Shown: positions 1 to 11,641 of the stretch, one piece after another | Numbering within the stretch: the first letter of the stretch is position 1 | How the letters are laid out: every line of letters begins with the position of its first letter | Assembly (NCBI GenBank): GCA_037042185.1 | Contig: JAXQJY010000031.1 | Span: 1,860,001-1,924,000 of the forward strand | DNA: 64,000 nt | From: Sordariomycetes sp. S80-01Y | Lineage: Eukaryota; Ascomycota; Sordariomycetes | Reading direction: 5' to 3' | The notes under the pieces: generated by a model | The model's database searches: none | What the model was told of the DNA's origin: nothing | Seen by the model: only the letters and a program-made list of their open reading frames with translations | Made by a program: the position numbers and the translations under genes

Positions 1-691
1 CGCCAGCAAGCTTGAGATGTGCCAAGAGGACTGCCTTCTGATGATCCATTTTGATGCGGTGAGGACTCAGCGGCCGGCCTTGCCTGCCACCCGGTGTGCG
101 TTCAGGATCTTTGTCCTTTAGTGAGACATCCTCCCATGGCATCGCGAGACGGAAAGGTTTGTCGAGCCCGATCTCTCCAATCATTGCGAAAGGATCCAAA
201 TCTAGACGCGCTTTCGTTGCGGCTATGAATTGGCTAAGAGGTTCTGGGGTTGGCAGGTCGTGCCAGAAAGCCGGGTCTTGAGGTGCTGGTTGCAGTATTG
301 CTTTGTAATGACGCTCCTTGGCCGACTCGACATCCTCTCCATGATTGTGGACGAAGGTAGGCTCTGGAACAGTGTCGTCGTAAATCGAGTGGGAGAACCA
401 CGGGTGTGTTCCATAACTCGCGATGATGACATTGGGCTGGTCTGGTGATAGGTCCGCCATTGCCTTGATGCCATGGGATTTGGCCATATCGACGACAAGA
501 TCCTGATCTTGAATTCGAGTGGCCATGACTGCGAGAGCTTTTGTTTTAATTGCCTTCAGTTGCTTGATTGAGCTTGGTCTCTCCGCGAGATGGCAATGTG
601 CATCGTACACCCCCAAGTACCATGGGAAAGGGCCATCGTCGGGGAGCGGCTGTTGCGGCTGAGAGTCCTGCAACTCACCCTGTCCACACAT
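1..691 (-). CDS. TatD-type metal-dependent hydrolase (3' part outside window)
   Basis: The minus-strand frame is open from an ATG at 689-691 to the left edge, giving about 230 residues. Near the N-terminus is a YDAHCHL motif (the HxH metal pair that opens TatD proteins), and further on GEIGLDKPFR, which matches the conserved GEIGLD block with its metal-binding Glu. Between them is a THPWFSH segment, where the family has a T/GxHP block. TatD proteins are metal-dependent deoxyribonucleases of the amidohydrolase superfamily; fungal members include Scn1/Cut9-interacting proteins. The C-terminal half lies outside, so the remaining ligands cannot be checked. An upstream intron or a slightly different start is possible. 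Confidence 0.8.
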   Translation of the reverse strand, partial: MCGQGELQDSQPQQPLPDDGPFPWYLGVYDAHCHLAERPSSIKQLKAIKTKALAVMATRIQDQDLVVDMAKSHGIKAMADLSPDQPNVIIASYGTHPWFSHSIYDDTVPEPTFVHNHGEDVESAKERHYKAILQPAPQDPAFWHDLPTPEPLSQFIAATKARLDLDPFAMIGEIGLDKPFRLAMPWEDVSLKDKDPERTPGGRQGRPLSPHRIKMDHQKAVLLAHLKLAG

Positions 692-1242
692 TTTCGTGAC
701 AGTAAGATCAACAAGAAAGTGTAAAGAAGTTACAATGAGAAGCCAACGTCACGCGAGAAGGTGGTATGAGCATGCCGTGACTCACCATCAGCGGTCGCTT
801 GCAGGCTGTGCTGGAAAGAAATGTTGGTGTGGATATGACAAAGTGTAACCCAATCAAAATGGCCGGACTCCTTCAAAAGTCACTGACATGCTCAGTTAGT
901 GGTGTGAAGCCATTGTGAGCCCGCTTCAGCTTCATCGGTCTTAGAAAGCGAGAGTTGCCGACGACGTTGGAAAGTGGGCATGGGCTCTGCCAGCTGTGAA
1001 TCCTAGCCTAGGAGTAGCGGCCTTGGCCTATAACGAACCCCACCTGTTCCACCAATCCGGTAACTAGGAATCCGATCGCATCCAGCTTCATCTGACAGCT
1101 CGCTTCGGAGGCTCTGGAACAATTGCTTACGAAGATATCCGTAGATGCAATGGTTCGACATAAAATGCAATCTCTCTCAGAGGTTTGAGACCTTTCTTTG
1201 TCACCTTTTATTTGCCGGACTGTTTGAGCTCGAAGACCCACA
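692..1242. other. divergent intergenic region
   Basis: This gene-free stretch of about 550 bases separates the TatD-type gene (minus) from the MFS gene (plus) and should carry both promoters. The open frames crossing it have no recognisable content. I see no repeat. Confidence 0.6.
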
Positions 1243-3125
1243 ATGTCAACAACCATCTTGGAAGCTCCAATGGAGGCGCCCATAAGTGCTACTACTGGTG
1301 GACAATTGAGCCTTTCCAGTACCAGGCAGAACGATACCCAACCTGCGATAAGCAGCCCCAGTGGAGGAACGTTGCCAGCCGAGCCCGAAGCTCCGGACAG
1401 ACATCCGAGCTCATCAGGCATGTCAATGATACAAATTGCAACCTTGATGATGTGCCTGTGCGCCTGCATCTTCATCGCCGCTCTCGACATAACGATCGTC
1501 ACCACCGCGCTCCCCGCTATATCCTCAACTTTCGCCTCGGGAGCCGGCTACGCCTGGATCGGCACGTCATTTACTCTTGCACACACAGCCAGCACACCAT
1601 TGTGGGGCAAACTCTCCGATATCTGGGGACGCAAGCCCATGCTGTTGTGGTCAAACGCCATCTTCTTTGCCGGGAGCTTAATGTGTGCATTAGTGAAGGA
1701 CATGGACAGATTCATCGCTGGTCGGGCTCTCCAAGGTCTGGGTGCCGGTGGGATGCAGACTATTGTCAACATCTGCATCAGTGATCTGTTCAGCCAGAGG
1801 GATCGGGGCGTTTACTATGGGTTGACAAGCCTAGTTTGGGCTTTGGCCAGTGGCGTCGGGCCCGTAATTGGCGGTGTCTTCACGAGCAAGCTCGACTGGC
1901 GATGGTGTTTCTGGATCAATTGTATGGCATTCCGAAAAAGAAACTCAATGTGGAGGCTAACCCCTTTTTAGTGCCCGTCACTGGGTCCGTCTTCCCTCTG
2001 CTCTTCTTCACACTCAAACTACCAAACCCCGAGACTCCCATGCGCGCCGGCCTCAAAGCTATTGACTGGACAGGCAATTTCCTCATTGTGGGTAGCGCAC
2101 TGATGCTGCTCATCGGTCTTCACCTTGGCGGTGTTCATAGTCCTTGGCATTCGGCTACCGTGGTCTGCCTTCTGGTGTTCGGTTTCACATCAGGTGGCCT
2201 GTTCGTCCTTAATGAGTGGAAGCTGGCTTCATATCCAGTCATACCCGTTCATCTCTTCCAGAACTGGTCTTCCGCCGCCGCATATGGAATCTGCTTCTTT
2301 CATGCATTTGCATTCATGGGAGTGGCGTACTACCTGCCTCTGTACTTCCAGGCGGTGCTTCAGGCCAGTCCTTTGATGTCTGGTGTCTACCTTTTGCCCT
2401 TTATTCTTTCATCTTCTATATCAGCAGCGTTCACCGGAGTCTATATCCAGTGGTCCGGTCGGTACCTGCCACCGATATACGCCGGCGTTGTTATGATGAC
2501 CCTGGGCATAGGTCTCCTGACCAACGTTGGCGTGGAAGCCAATTGGATCAAGCTTGCACTCTATCAGATCATCGGCGGTGCCGGATTTGGTATGAATCTT
2601 GAAGGGCCGCTGTTGGCCGTCCAAACCGCGGTAAACGTCGAGGAGGTCGCCACCGCCACAGCCGTGATGAGTTTCATCAGAACTATATCCACGGCAATCT
2701 CGATAGTCATCGGAGGTGTGGTGTTCCAAAACGAGATGAGTAACAAAAAGAGGATTCTTCGAGAGCGCTTGGGCTTTGAAATGGCAGAGGCGTTGGGTGG
2801 CGACAGCGCCACAGCGAACATCAGCATCCTCAAGGATCTGCCGCAGGAGCAGAAAGTGGTAGCGAGAGATGCATTCTTTCAGTCTACCAGATCTATGTGG
2901 ATCATGGTAAGTTAGCTTCTTATTCCTCTGACATTTGAGCCTGACATGTCCCAGTATACTTGTTTCTCAGCCGTCTCCCTATTTCTGGCTTTTCTGGTCC
3001 GTGGGAATTATCTGAGCAGAGATCACGGGGTGACTGAGACCGGCCTTGATAACCTCGCACAAAGGCGCAGGAAGTCAAAGCCGTTCAACGAAATTATTGA
3101 GCCACCTACGGCATCTAATCAGTGA
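1243..3125 (+). CDS. MFS multidrug exporter, DHA2 (14-TM) type
   Basis: Three exons, 1243-1921, 1972-2906 and 2955-3125, join to a 594-residue protein. The introns are 50 and 48 bases; the first removes a frame break and restores FWINLPVTGSVF, the usual end of the fifth helix. After a soluble N-terminus of about 60 residues come ALDITIVTTALP (DHA motif in helix 1), GKLSDIWGRKPML (helix 2-3 loop) and GRALQGLGAGG (antiporter-type helix 4-5 region). Size and helix count fit 14-TM drug:H+ antiporters, which expel toxins, fungicides or secondary metabolites at the plasma membrane. The substrate cannot be told. No biosynthetic partner is adjacent, so a general resistance role is as likely as a cluster role. 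Confidence 0.9.
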
Positions 3126-3513
3126 GGTCAAGCTGCGCACGATTCAGAAGCTACGCGGGAACAACCCCCACCCCCCTTCAACACCAGCCAAAGCAGCTAA
3201 AGTTACGGCCAAAGACATAATCAGATAGGGACTTTGTAAAGTATACTTCGCCAGTGTGTAATTCAACTTCAGATGATGCTTGCATGCGTTATGTCCTACT
3301 CCGCGATCAATCAAACACTGTTCTTTCGCGCTGAAAATGATTCGTTCGTAGAGATTGTCTTAAAATAATAGTATTGCTCTACTATCCGTACGATGTGGTC
3401 TCTATAGCCCTCCACAAAACCAAATCAGCCCCAAGAAAACAGTGAAGCTGCTCATGTCCATCTCAACGGGAGGTCGTCCCGACCTTCACAAGGATCTTCT
3501 TCACCAAAGCGCG
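3126..3513. other. convergent 3' intergenic region
   Basis: This holds the 3' ends of the MFS exporter (plus) and the GPI-type protein (minus). It is AT-richer than its flanks and has AATAA-like stretches around 3365, consistent with polyadenylation signals. I see nothing else. Confidence 0.5.
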
Positions 3514-4224
3514 TTAGGAGCTGAGATAAAAAAGGGCAAAGAAAGCAAATGCCAACCCCTTAAACCACATTCCGAAGACACTGCTGCCACTTTCCTCATC
3601 TTTCGTGCCATTTCCAACAGCTTCTACGTCCACCGGATCATCGGCGACTTCTGTCTTCACGTCCCTTTCTTTCTTCGCCCAAGAACTGACGGTCGTAAAG
3701 ATGGTTTCGGCCGGGGCATAGCTACTTGTCCCGAATTCTTTTCGACAGTCGGGATCTTTTTTTCCGTGGCAAGTATAACTGTAGGTTGAAGTAGAAGTGT
3801 GCATCGGAGTTGATGCAGGATCGACACCCCACATAGTGGAATACGCCTCCGTTGTTGTGCTCGTGATGGTGACAGCTTTTGTGGTGACCAATGTGGTTGG
3901 AGTTGGGGTCACGGAGGGAGTGATGGTGTGATACTGACATGAGCGTACGACAGTTGGTGTTGTGCCGCCAAATTTCGATTCAGACGAGTCCTCAGGCAGG
4001 GGATAGTAAGACACGGAAGAGACGCTTGAGATGCTGGGTGGAGAAGAGTATGTCTCGTATGGGATGGTGGACAGGGTAGAAGAGGCGGCTCCAGGGCGGG
4101 TAAAGAGCCAGTCTACTGTAACTGTGGTGGAAATCGTGGTAGCCGTGGTCTCTTCGCCGGAATTCTGCTCTGCTGCTGCAAGTGGGCGTAGCGCAAGGAG
4201 CGACAAGAGGAGAAGAGATCCCAT
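3514..4224 (-). CDS. Ser/Thr-rich GPI-anchored surface protein, hypothetical
   Basis: A single exon encodes 236 residues. The N-terminus (MGSLLLLSLLALRPLAAAEQ) is a clear secretion signal. The body is very rich in Ser, Thr and Val, typical of O-mannosylated wall proteins, with a few Cys in the second half (for example YSYTCHGKKDPDCRKEF). The last 16 residues are hydrophobic with no charged tail (AFAFFALFYLSS), after a small-residue stretch that could serve as a GPI attachment site. I recognise no catalytic domain. It is probably a plasma-membrane or wall glycoprotein; its function is unknown. The start is the first ATG and gives a complete signal peptide. Confidence 0.75.
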   Translation of the reverse strand: MGSLLLLSLLALRPLAAAEQNSGEETTATTISTTVTVDWLFTRPGAASSTLSTIPYETYSSPPSISSVSSVSYYPLPEDSSESKFGGTTPTVVRSCQYHTITPSVTPTPTTLVTTKAVTITSTTTEAYSTMWGVDPASTPMHTSTSTYSYTCHGKKDPDCRKEFGTSSYAPAETIFTTVSSWAKKERDVKTEVADDPVDVEAVGNGTKDEESGSSVFGMWFKGLAFAFFALFYLSS

Positions 4225-7200
4225 GATTGAGTCTAGATATTCACAGAACCAACAAGCGTGATTCTTCTTAGATAATTATGTTCGTTCGGAAGATAGAGTC
4301 TCAGAAATCGGAATTTACAGGGAAATTATAGGATGACATTTACATAGGAGCCTGAGGTTTCTTGGCCTTCTTGACTAGGCGACACTGCGCCTGTGTAAGT
4401 GATGGACAACAGCTCCAAGGAAGCCTGTTTGCTAAGCAGTAATTCGTCGGAACGGAGTTTGTTTCCTCAAATGGAATTATCATCGAGTACTTTGGAAGAT
4501 TCACGGCCCCCAAGGTCAGGTCCGACGATGCGGTGCTCCGATGGGTGCGGTTACGGGACCACAGGTGGTACAGTAGAGTGCCGGGCGTTGGGTCGAAGAG
4601 ACGAGTCGTTCCTGTGATACCATTCTACGTAGCTTTGTCCTTAAGCATTCCTCGGAAGCACTATCATCACACTTTCCCTGTGATGCGGTATGGGCACCTG
4701 CTCCGTGCCGTCATCTGTGCTCAGGGGTTTCTTTCCCCTGGCTACTTGTCAGCACCACGTGTTTGATCGATCTGTGACCACACCTCTCGCGCAAAGATTA
4801 TCCAAGTACTGATAGCGCAATGGCGTTGCTTAGGGCAAGTCGTCTTTCGATACTCGTTCTCCATATTCCCTAGGAACATGCCGTGCGGTCGTATTGTCTT
4901 TTTTTCACAATCGATCTGTGGATCGATAGATATCCTGACACCTGCATGAACTGCACGATGTTTCAATTGGCTTCAAGAGAAGCTTAAGTATCTTGTTGTG
5001 AAGGCCTGAAATATTGTAGCCAGACGTTGCAGCCGTTTCGTGTCACCAAGTGAGGCAGGAAAGTACGGTGATAGGATATTTGCCGCAGTGCTCTCGTTAG
5101 ACACCATAAACTCTTGTTAAAATCTGCTCTTGTGGCTCTTGACGAAACGTTTGGGAGGATAGTGTTGTTCAGCAACAGCGTGGTCTCTACGATGTCCGCA
5201 AAGGCTTAGTCCACCAATCGCGGTCTGTCACAAATTGGATAGTTCTTATTCAAATCAACATAGACAAAATTATGATACGTCATTAAATACATGCACATAT
5301 CATCGGTGCTTCAGCTAATGTGTGCACTTGGACACGACAGCGATTTAACAAGAGAATATATCCAACTACATGCATCCTTTGCCTCGGCCGTAGGGTAGCG
5401 AAAAAGACACCCACGTGACACTCTCCCAATGTCCATGGCCGAGGACGGTGGAGCAGGCGGTTGGGGGGAGACTTGGAGTACTCGTTGCACCCTTCAACGC
5501 TGCGAGTGGTTAAGGGCAAGCTTTCGCTGGCTCATGCGACGCGTCCTTGACTTCATACATTGTGCAGACGCGTCGTGCCAAATCATACATCAACCAAGCC
5601 CAGCGCCTGGGGAAGACAGCGACCCGCCAACAGCCTTGCATAGTTCCCCATCCTCCCATCACAGCCCGTTCGGGCCGATCTGCATGACATGGCGGATCCC
5701 GCCCTGTTTAGGCATAGCGTCGCAATGAGACAGGTTTTCGCTCAGCAGACTTGGTCGTCGAAATGTCGCGGACGCGCAATGCCTAGAAGAGCCTACGGGC
5801 ATCGAACGAGGGAGAAAGGTTCCCGCGGTGTGGCGAGGCAGAAGTTTAACTTTCCAACGGTTGTCGAGGAAGAGGCTCGGCGCCGTCCGACGCAAGGAAA
5901 GAAGGCCAGGGGCGACGCTGTGCAATGAGAAGCCTTGGAGGCCAGGCCCCAGCTTGAAAGGACGACTTAAGTTCAACAAGGTCCGGGAAATGGGTGGCGC
6001 GGGACGGACGTTTCGATGGTTGCATTGGCTGCCCGTACAGTGCTAGTGCACGGTGAAGGATCTTGCAGACTTGCACAGTCAGCACGGCGTCTCCGGGGTG
6101 GAAGGCGAGGCGTCTGCGGCGTCTGCAAGTCGATGACACGAGCTTGTCGGAATGACGGAGGGCAGGATGAGCTGTTGGCTTGGACTGCGGCCTCGTGTTC
6201 ACAGCCACTTGATCGCTTCATCTCGGGCTTTGAGCTGCAGAAGGCTTGGAGATGGGCTTGATGGCGCACTGGCGAGGAAGCACATGCGATTATGAAAGGG
6301 GGGCGCGCAAGGCGCGGTGCCGAGGGTTTGCCTGAAGAATCCTGGGGTTCGTGCAGCCCAGTGGCGGCCGCTCCATCTGTCGGCGGGGGACGAGGCACAG
6401 AAGCAGCACAGAATTGTTCCATGGATCCTCCTGGCAGCGTCGATCATGATCACTTTTGCTCGTGCTTCAACAGAAGCGGGAAGGTCAATCCAGATCCTGA
6501 TACACGAGCATGCCAGCGGCGATGCGAGAAGAGGAAAGTGATGCAGGAGGAGCTGAGCCAAGCTGAAAGAGCCCGACAAGGCATGGCATGTCTCGAAGGC
6601 TGTTCCAGTGGATGGGATGCTGGATGGGAAGGATGTGATTGCATTGGTGACATGTTGCCGCATGTCTCCAGGTTTGACACAGGACGAGACACTGATGGCT
6701 GAGCCGGGAAAGCCTCAGGAGCGAAAGGAGCGGAATGGCATGACTGGTTTAACGCAACGCGCCACATCTGCTTCAGCTGTGAAGGCGCTGGCTGGGGTCG
6801 ACGGTCAGGGCATCACCGTCAAGATGCGCTGCCGAGAGTGCATGGCCTGATGCCACGAACCCGAACCGTCGCGAAGCGTGCCTTGAATGACCTACGCAGG
6901 TACCTTCACCCGTTCATTAGAAAACCCCTTTCGACCCTGAATGAAGCCAGACATCCGACCAGCCTAAGCTGATGGTGGGCATTCGAGAGACCATGGAAAA
7001 GACGGCAAGAATTGAACTGCTGGAGCGAGAGGCGCAGGCGACTGGCTGCTGCTACGATGCTCATGGTGCCGGAGCTGAGATCTGGATTGGGGAGATGGTG
7101 GGAAGGGTTAGACTTCTACCGCCTCCCCAGCGAGATTGGCAGGCAGATGCCACGCAGGCTGTTAAGGATCTAATTGATGCAACACAGTGTCTCGCCCGTC

Positions 7201-7862
7201 CCGGCACGCACCAAGCAGGGGGCGGTCCTTACCCAATTGAGGAGTCGGTGCGCATTCCAGCAGCGCCAGAGCGGGTTTGGTGTCATTTTGATGCCCTGCG
7301 CTGCCCTGTGGTGCCCTGAGCCCGCCGCTGGCTTCCCGTCCACGGAGAGCCTGCCATCGACCAGAGAAGCCAGAGGCCCCGCCGCTTCTGCCTCGACATC
7401 TTCTCGTCAACACCATCACCAGTAAACCATACGCCCAGCTCCCCATCCGCCTCGCGATAGCCTCCCATGACCAGCGCCCTGGTCCTTGCGAACCGTGGAA
7501 TCGAACTCGACATCAAACTCGATCCGACTCGTTCCTGAGGTCCCGCCCCGGCCGTGTCCACCTCCCACGCACTCGACGTCCGAAAGGGCCGAATAACGCC
7601 TGCAAGCCTCACCACCACGCTTCATTTCGCCCGCACGCACACGCTTGAACACTCTGCCCCCCCGCAATATCCCCGGATCTCACCAGACCAGACTCTGGGG
7701 AATCGAAACAGTCGTCCTCGACATCGACGACGTTGCCTTTTCGCCACGCCGGGCCGCCGTTCACGAGACGAGTCGTTCCTCAGCGGTCAACACGGTCGAC
7801 AGCGCGACTCCACCGATTGACGACGACACCGTTCAGCCCTTGACTTCGACCGATTCACCATC
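4225..7862. other. 3.6 kb gene-free stretch upstream of a Zn2Cys6 regulator
   Basis: Many short open frames cross here on both strands, but none has a domain, signal peptide or believable splice set. From about 5.4 kb the sequence becomes GC-rich, and both strands stay open at once, as expected from composition rather than coding. The last 450 bases before the ATG at 7863 are pyrimidine-rich (CTC/ACC runs), typical of a fungal transcription start and long 5' leader. The stretch most likely holds the promoter and leader of the regulator at 7863. A non-coding RNA cannot be excluded. Confidence 0.5.
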
Positions 7863-9965
7863 ATGACCCAGGCTGTGAAACGGGCCTGCGACGCCTGCCA
7901 TCGTCGCAAGGTCAAGTGCGACGGTATCAACCCGTGTCGCAACTGCTCCCAGGCTCAGCTGTCGTGCACCTACAATGCCGTTCCTCAGAAGAAGGGCCCC
8001 AAGGGCTCTCGCGCAAAGGTCATAAGCGAGCTGCGCGAGACGCAACGGGCCACCAGCCTTGCCGCAAAGGTTCACAGCCGCATGCACGGCCTCCCTTGCT
8101 CCAGCTCATCCTCGTCTGGCTCGGCACCGACGCCGGGTCTCCTGACAAGCGACCTGATCAAGGAGTGCACGAGCTTCTTCTTCGAAAACATGTATCGCCA
8201 ACTACCGATTCTCGCCCGCCGCCACATCGACGACCAGCTGATGCACATGGAAAACCAACCCGATCTGTACTGCATGATGACTTCGATGTGCGCCTTCGTC
8301 TTGCTGCAACCCGGCATGAGCGTGCCTTCAAGCGACCAGTTCCAGCTCGACATGATGCCTGGCGCTAACATCATGTCCAGCCAGATTCTTGTTGAGGAGA
8401 CCCTTCGCGTCCGCAAAGGCTTCGACTACATGGACGCTCACAAGATCAACCACAACGTCGTCCTGACCGACTTCTTCCTCTTCGCGTGCAACTACGCCCA
8501 GGAGTCTCACGATCGGGCTTGGTTCTACCTCCGCGAAGCCACTAGTCTGATACACATGGCTGGCATGAACAAGGAGGATCACTACATGCAGTTTGACCCG
8601 GTCGAGTCGTCCCGCCAGCGCCGGCTCTTCTGGCTTCTGCATGCGACGGAGCGAGCCTATGCTATCGAGCGCAGCCGGCCCGTCACTCTGCAAGCCACCA
8701 TCAACCTTCCGACCATGGGCGACGACCCCACCGACCCATATGCCCACTTGCTCGAGAGTTTCGTTACCCTCGCCACCCTCTTCAAGCACTTCGACGAGGT
8801 CTTCATGAACACATGGCACAGGATCCGCGGCAATCTTTCCGGCGACACAATCGCTGGCTTGCAGAAGCAAGTGCATGACCACCTGCAGTCGTGGGTCCGC
8901 CAGGATCCCAACTTCGCTGACCAATACATCAACAAGGCATGGCTCCAGAGCACCGCTTGGCAACTCAACAACGGGGCGGCTCACGGCGACGAGTCCATGG
9001 CTTACCAACACAACGCCAACATGTCTCGCAGCCTGCTCATGAGCATGGCCTCTCAATGGCCTGACCAGGGCATGGACCTCTTCAAGTCGGGTCTCATTGA
9101 GAAGCTCTTCGAGGTGACCCACACCACTTCCCAGTACCTGTCCATGCAACCTCCGTCTAGCAACCCCTTCACCATGGGTCCTCACGAGCACCTCTCGTCC
9201 CTCCTCAACCTCGTGGCATTCTCACGGAACAACGATCACCGTTTCCTTGCCATTCTTATGACACAAGTCGGTGAACTTTTGTGGAAGCTGGTCAACCCCA
9301 TGCTGCAGAATGCGCCCGAGAACTCCGCCATGAACAACATCGACATTTTTGACGGCTTCGGCAATGCTGGTATGGCACAAGTGCCGCCACAGATGCAGAT
9401 GTCCATGGACACTGATTACGACCGCAAATTCCCCGCCGAGGAGTACGACAAGCAATACGCAAGCAGCATGAACCAGACCACGCCTGACTCGCAGGGCAAC
9501 TCCCAGGGCTCAACTTACGGCCAATCTGCTCCTCAGCAACAACCAAGTCAAGACCTGTCAAATTCATTCGTTTCGTCGCCGGGTATTGTATCCCCAGGCA
9601 TGGAATATGCCCCGCAAATGTCGACTTTCGCTTCAACGCCAATGTCGGAGATGGTCATGTCCCCAATGGGCCACCAGCAAAATCCATTGAATGCCAACCA
9701 GCAGCAAGCACACATGCCGAGCCACAACCACGACAGCATGGCTCAACATCAACAGTACATGCCAACATCTCATCCAATCAACAACATCAACAAGTTTTCG
9801 CTGCAACAGCCCCAGCGACAAAATAGCTTCCACTTGCAAGGGCCACCACAGATGCGAACTGTGGGCGACTTTCAAGGGCTCCAAGGCCAGAGCAGTCAAA
9901 GACAGCCTGGCATGCCCATGGGCGGCAGTATGAATAGCGAGATGGATTTTGGAGGACTGCAATGA
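7863..9965 (+). CDS. Zn2Cys6 transcription factor, COL-26/BglR-like
   Basis: A single exon encodes 700 residues. The zinc cluster is at the very N-terminus: Cys 9, 12, 19, 25, 28 and 35 (CX2CX6CX5CX2CX6C), followed by a basic linker (QKKGPKGSRAKVISELRETQ). The middle (about 100-480) resembles the fungal-specific regulatory domain, with the WFYLREA and RRRLFWLL-type helices. The last 200 residues are rich in Gln, Met, Pro and Ser, as in activation regions. The zinc cluster and its KKGPKGSRAKVI linker recall the fungal COL-26/BglR/AmyR-type regulators of glucose sensing and starch or cellobiose use; I give that from memory of the family, with moderate certainty. No amylase or glucosidase lies nearby. 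Confidence 0.93.
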   Translation: MTQAVKRACDACHRRKVKCDGINPCRNCSQAQLSCTYNAVPQKKGPKGSRAKVISELRETQRATSLAAKVHSRMHGLPCSSSSSSGSAPTPGLLTSDLIKECTSFFFENMYRQLPILARRHIDDQLMHMENQPDLYCMMTSMCAFVLLQPGMSVPSSDQFQLDMMPGANIMSSQILVEETLRVRKGFDYMDAHKINHNVVLTDFFLFACNYAQESHDRAWFYLREATSLIHMAGMNKEDHYMQFDPVESSRQRRLFWLLHATERAYAIERSRPVTLQATINLPTMGDDPTDPYAHLLESFVTLATLFKHFDEVFMNTWHRIRGNLSGDTIAGLQKQVHDHLQSWVRQDPNFADQYINKAWLQSTAWQLNNGAAHGDESMAYQHNANMSRSLLMSMASQWPDQGMDLFKSGLIEKLFEVTHTTSQYLSMQPPSSNPFTMGPHEHLSSLLNLVAFSRNNDHRFLAILMTQVGELLWKLVNPMLQNAPENSAMNNIDIFDGFGNAGMAQVPPQMQMSMDTDYDRKFPAEEYDKQYASSMNQTTPDSQGNSQGSTYGQSAPQQQPSQDLSNSFVSSPGIVSPGMEYAPQMSTFASTPMSEMVMSPMGHQQNPLNANQQQAHMPSHNHDSMAQHQQYMPTSHPINNINKFSLQQPQRQNSFHLQGPPQMRTVGDFQGLQGQSSQRQPGMPMGGSMNSEMDFGGLQ

Positions 9966-10616
9966 CGCGACGCAACCCACCCTTGCTGAGCATCAATCAG
10001 GCTAGGCCTGTGTAATTTTACAACGACATAACGATGCCGCCGTCGGCCGACGGTAGGCAAGGTACAGACAAACACTTTCCATTTGTTTAAGGCCGGCGAT
10101 ACGGGCATATGAAGGAGTTTGGAGTCCGAATCCTTCGCAAATTTGCACAAGATTCGCTGAGCGCAACATTGGTTGTGAGCGATGCTTTTTGGATGAACTG
10201 TCGGTACATAGACCAGTGAATATATAACAACTTTAAATACTCAGCGCCAAGAAGACATTGTGACTTGCAGCATCGACCGGCAGCGTCGCACGTGGACGGC
10301 TCGTAGCGGTCTGTAACATGGGATCAACGGGGATATTATCACCTCGCAGCATCCATAGCTTGGTCTACCCCGTCATTCAAGCCTTACCAGTGCCTAACGA
10401 ATCTCACGGTCACTCACCAATCTGTATCACTCACGATTTACACAAAATGCATTTAAAAGCCTTATCTGCCTCCTGTCGCTTCTCAGGCTACACAGGACCT
10501 TGCGAAGCGCCGGGTCTCTATCAGCCCAGCACGCAGTGTCACCCACAGAGTCTCCCCCATTGACCCGGTTGAAACTTCTCCAAAAACCCCGACCCTGGGC
10601 AAAGTGAACCGGCATC
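9966..10616. other. intergenic region
   Basis: This carries the 3' end of the regulator and the promoter of the small membrane protein at 10617. I see no gene. Short frames on either strand lack any protein character. Confidence 0.5.
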
Positions 10617-11090
10617 ATGGCCCCGGCCCTCATTGACAAGACCCCAAAGACCATCGGCATCAGCGCGGCCTTCGGCACCGGCATCCTCTTCGTCTTCTTC
10701 TGGATCATGTTCTACTCGTGTGGATGCTGCCGCAGCTGCTGCAACGAAGGACGCCACGGGCACAAACAAGCTTGGCCCTCGCAAGGACCGAGCCATGCAC
10801 ATATGCCTCTTCGACCTCAGGAGGCGGGAGCTGGGCAGATGGGCGCCGGGCCCTCCATGTCTGGTCCGCCTAGGGTTCCTCGTAAGCCCTCACCGCAGGG
10901 CATGGATGCTCAGGGGCCCGGTCGGACGCAGCAGGCGCAGGGTAATGCGCCCCCCGTGAAGGACATGGCGGAGATACGATATGCGATGGCGAGGGCACAG
11001 AACAAGGGTGGAGTGGACGAGGGGCCTAATCTGGGCGGGAGAGTGCTCGGGACGGTGAAGAAGAGCAAGGGAGGGGCAGGGCTGTATTGA
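10617..11090 (+). CDS. small single-pass membrane protein, hypothetical
   Basis: A single exon encodes 157 residues. After 11 residues there is one long hydrophobic segment (about 12-34), directly followed by a Cys-rich patch (FYSCGCCRSCCNEG) that could be palmitoylated. The rest is a Pro/Gly/Gln-rich, probably disordered tail ending in a basic patch (GTVKKSKGGAGLY). The start context (GGCATCATGG) is good. I recognise no family. A second open frame in the same region is compositional. It could be a membrane-anchored adaptor, but nothing here proves a function. Confidence 0.6.
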   Translation: MAPALIDKTPKTIGISAAFGTGILFVFFWIMFYSCGCCRSCCNEGRHGHKQAWPSQGPSHAHMPLRPQEAGAGQMGAGPSMSGPPRVPRKPSPQGMDAQGPGRTQQAQGNAPPVKDMAEIRYAMARAQNKGGVDEGPNLGGRVLGTVKKSKGGAGLY

Positions 11091-11641
11091 TTGAATATTG
11101 CAGTGAGAGGTAGATCCATCTAAGGAGATGAGCGGGCCGACTTGTGACTGGACTACAGAAACCCTTTAGACCCTACAAAGCCCTCGGGTATTCTGGTTCC
11201 CTCGCGGCGTACTGGTTGGAGAAGGCGACAGGTCTAGCGCTCTGTCAAGTATCTTGGCAGATGCCAAATATGAATATCAGGCGCCCCGCCTTCCAAGAAT
11301 GACTGTGTTTTTTAAAGTCTCTGAATCTGAATGGACGATGAGAAGAGAGGCATGCCCTCTAAAACTTTTGACTGCATGGTGTTTGATTATGCAAGGTGAT
11401 TAGATGAGTACACATCAGTTGGTGTAATTTGATGTCGTTTGTCACTGTTTCACATACGCATGCCCAGAGCAGCATCTCAGCAGTGATTCAAGTGCAGCCA
11501 TTAGCTACAATATGTCCATTTAGCATCATATCACAACTGGTCAAAATCTTCCTACGTCCTCCTGACGAAGTGGACTCACAAATACCGGCCCATCACTAAT
11601 AACGCTGACCTAACTGAGTCCCACATACCCTCGAAGAGCCC
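11091..11641. other. intergenic region
   Basis: No gene seen. This is the 3' region of the 10617 gene, moderately AT-rich. Confidence 0.4.

Noticed and set aside
8328-9191. 287-residue open frame on the minus strand inside the Zn2Cys6 gene
   Set aside because: It is the mirror of a GC-rich, codon-biased gene and shows no domain; the plus strand encodes a clear regulator.
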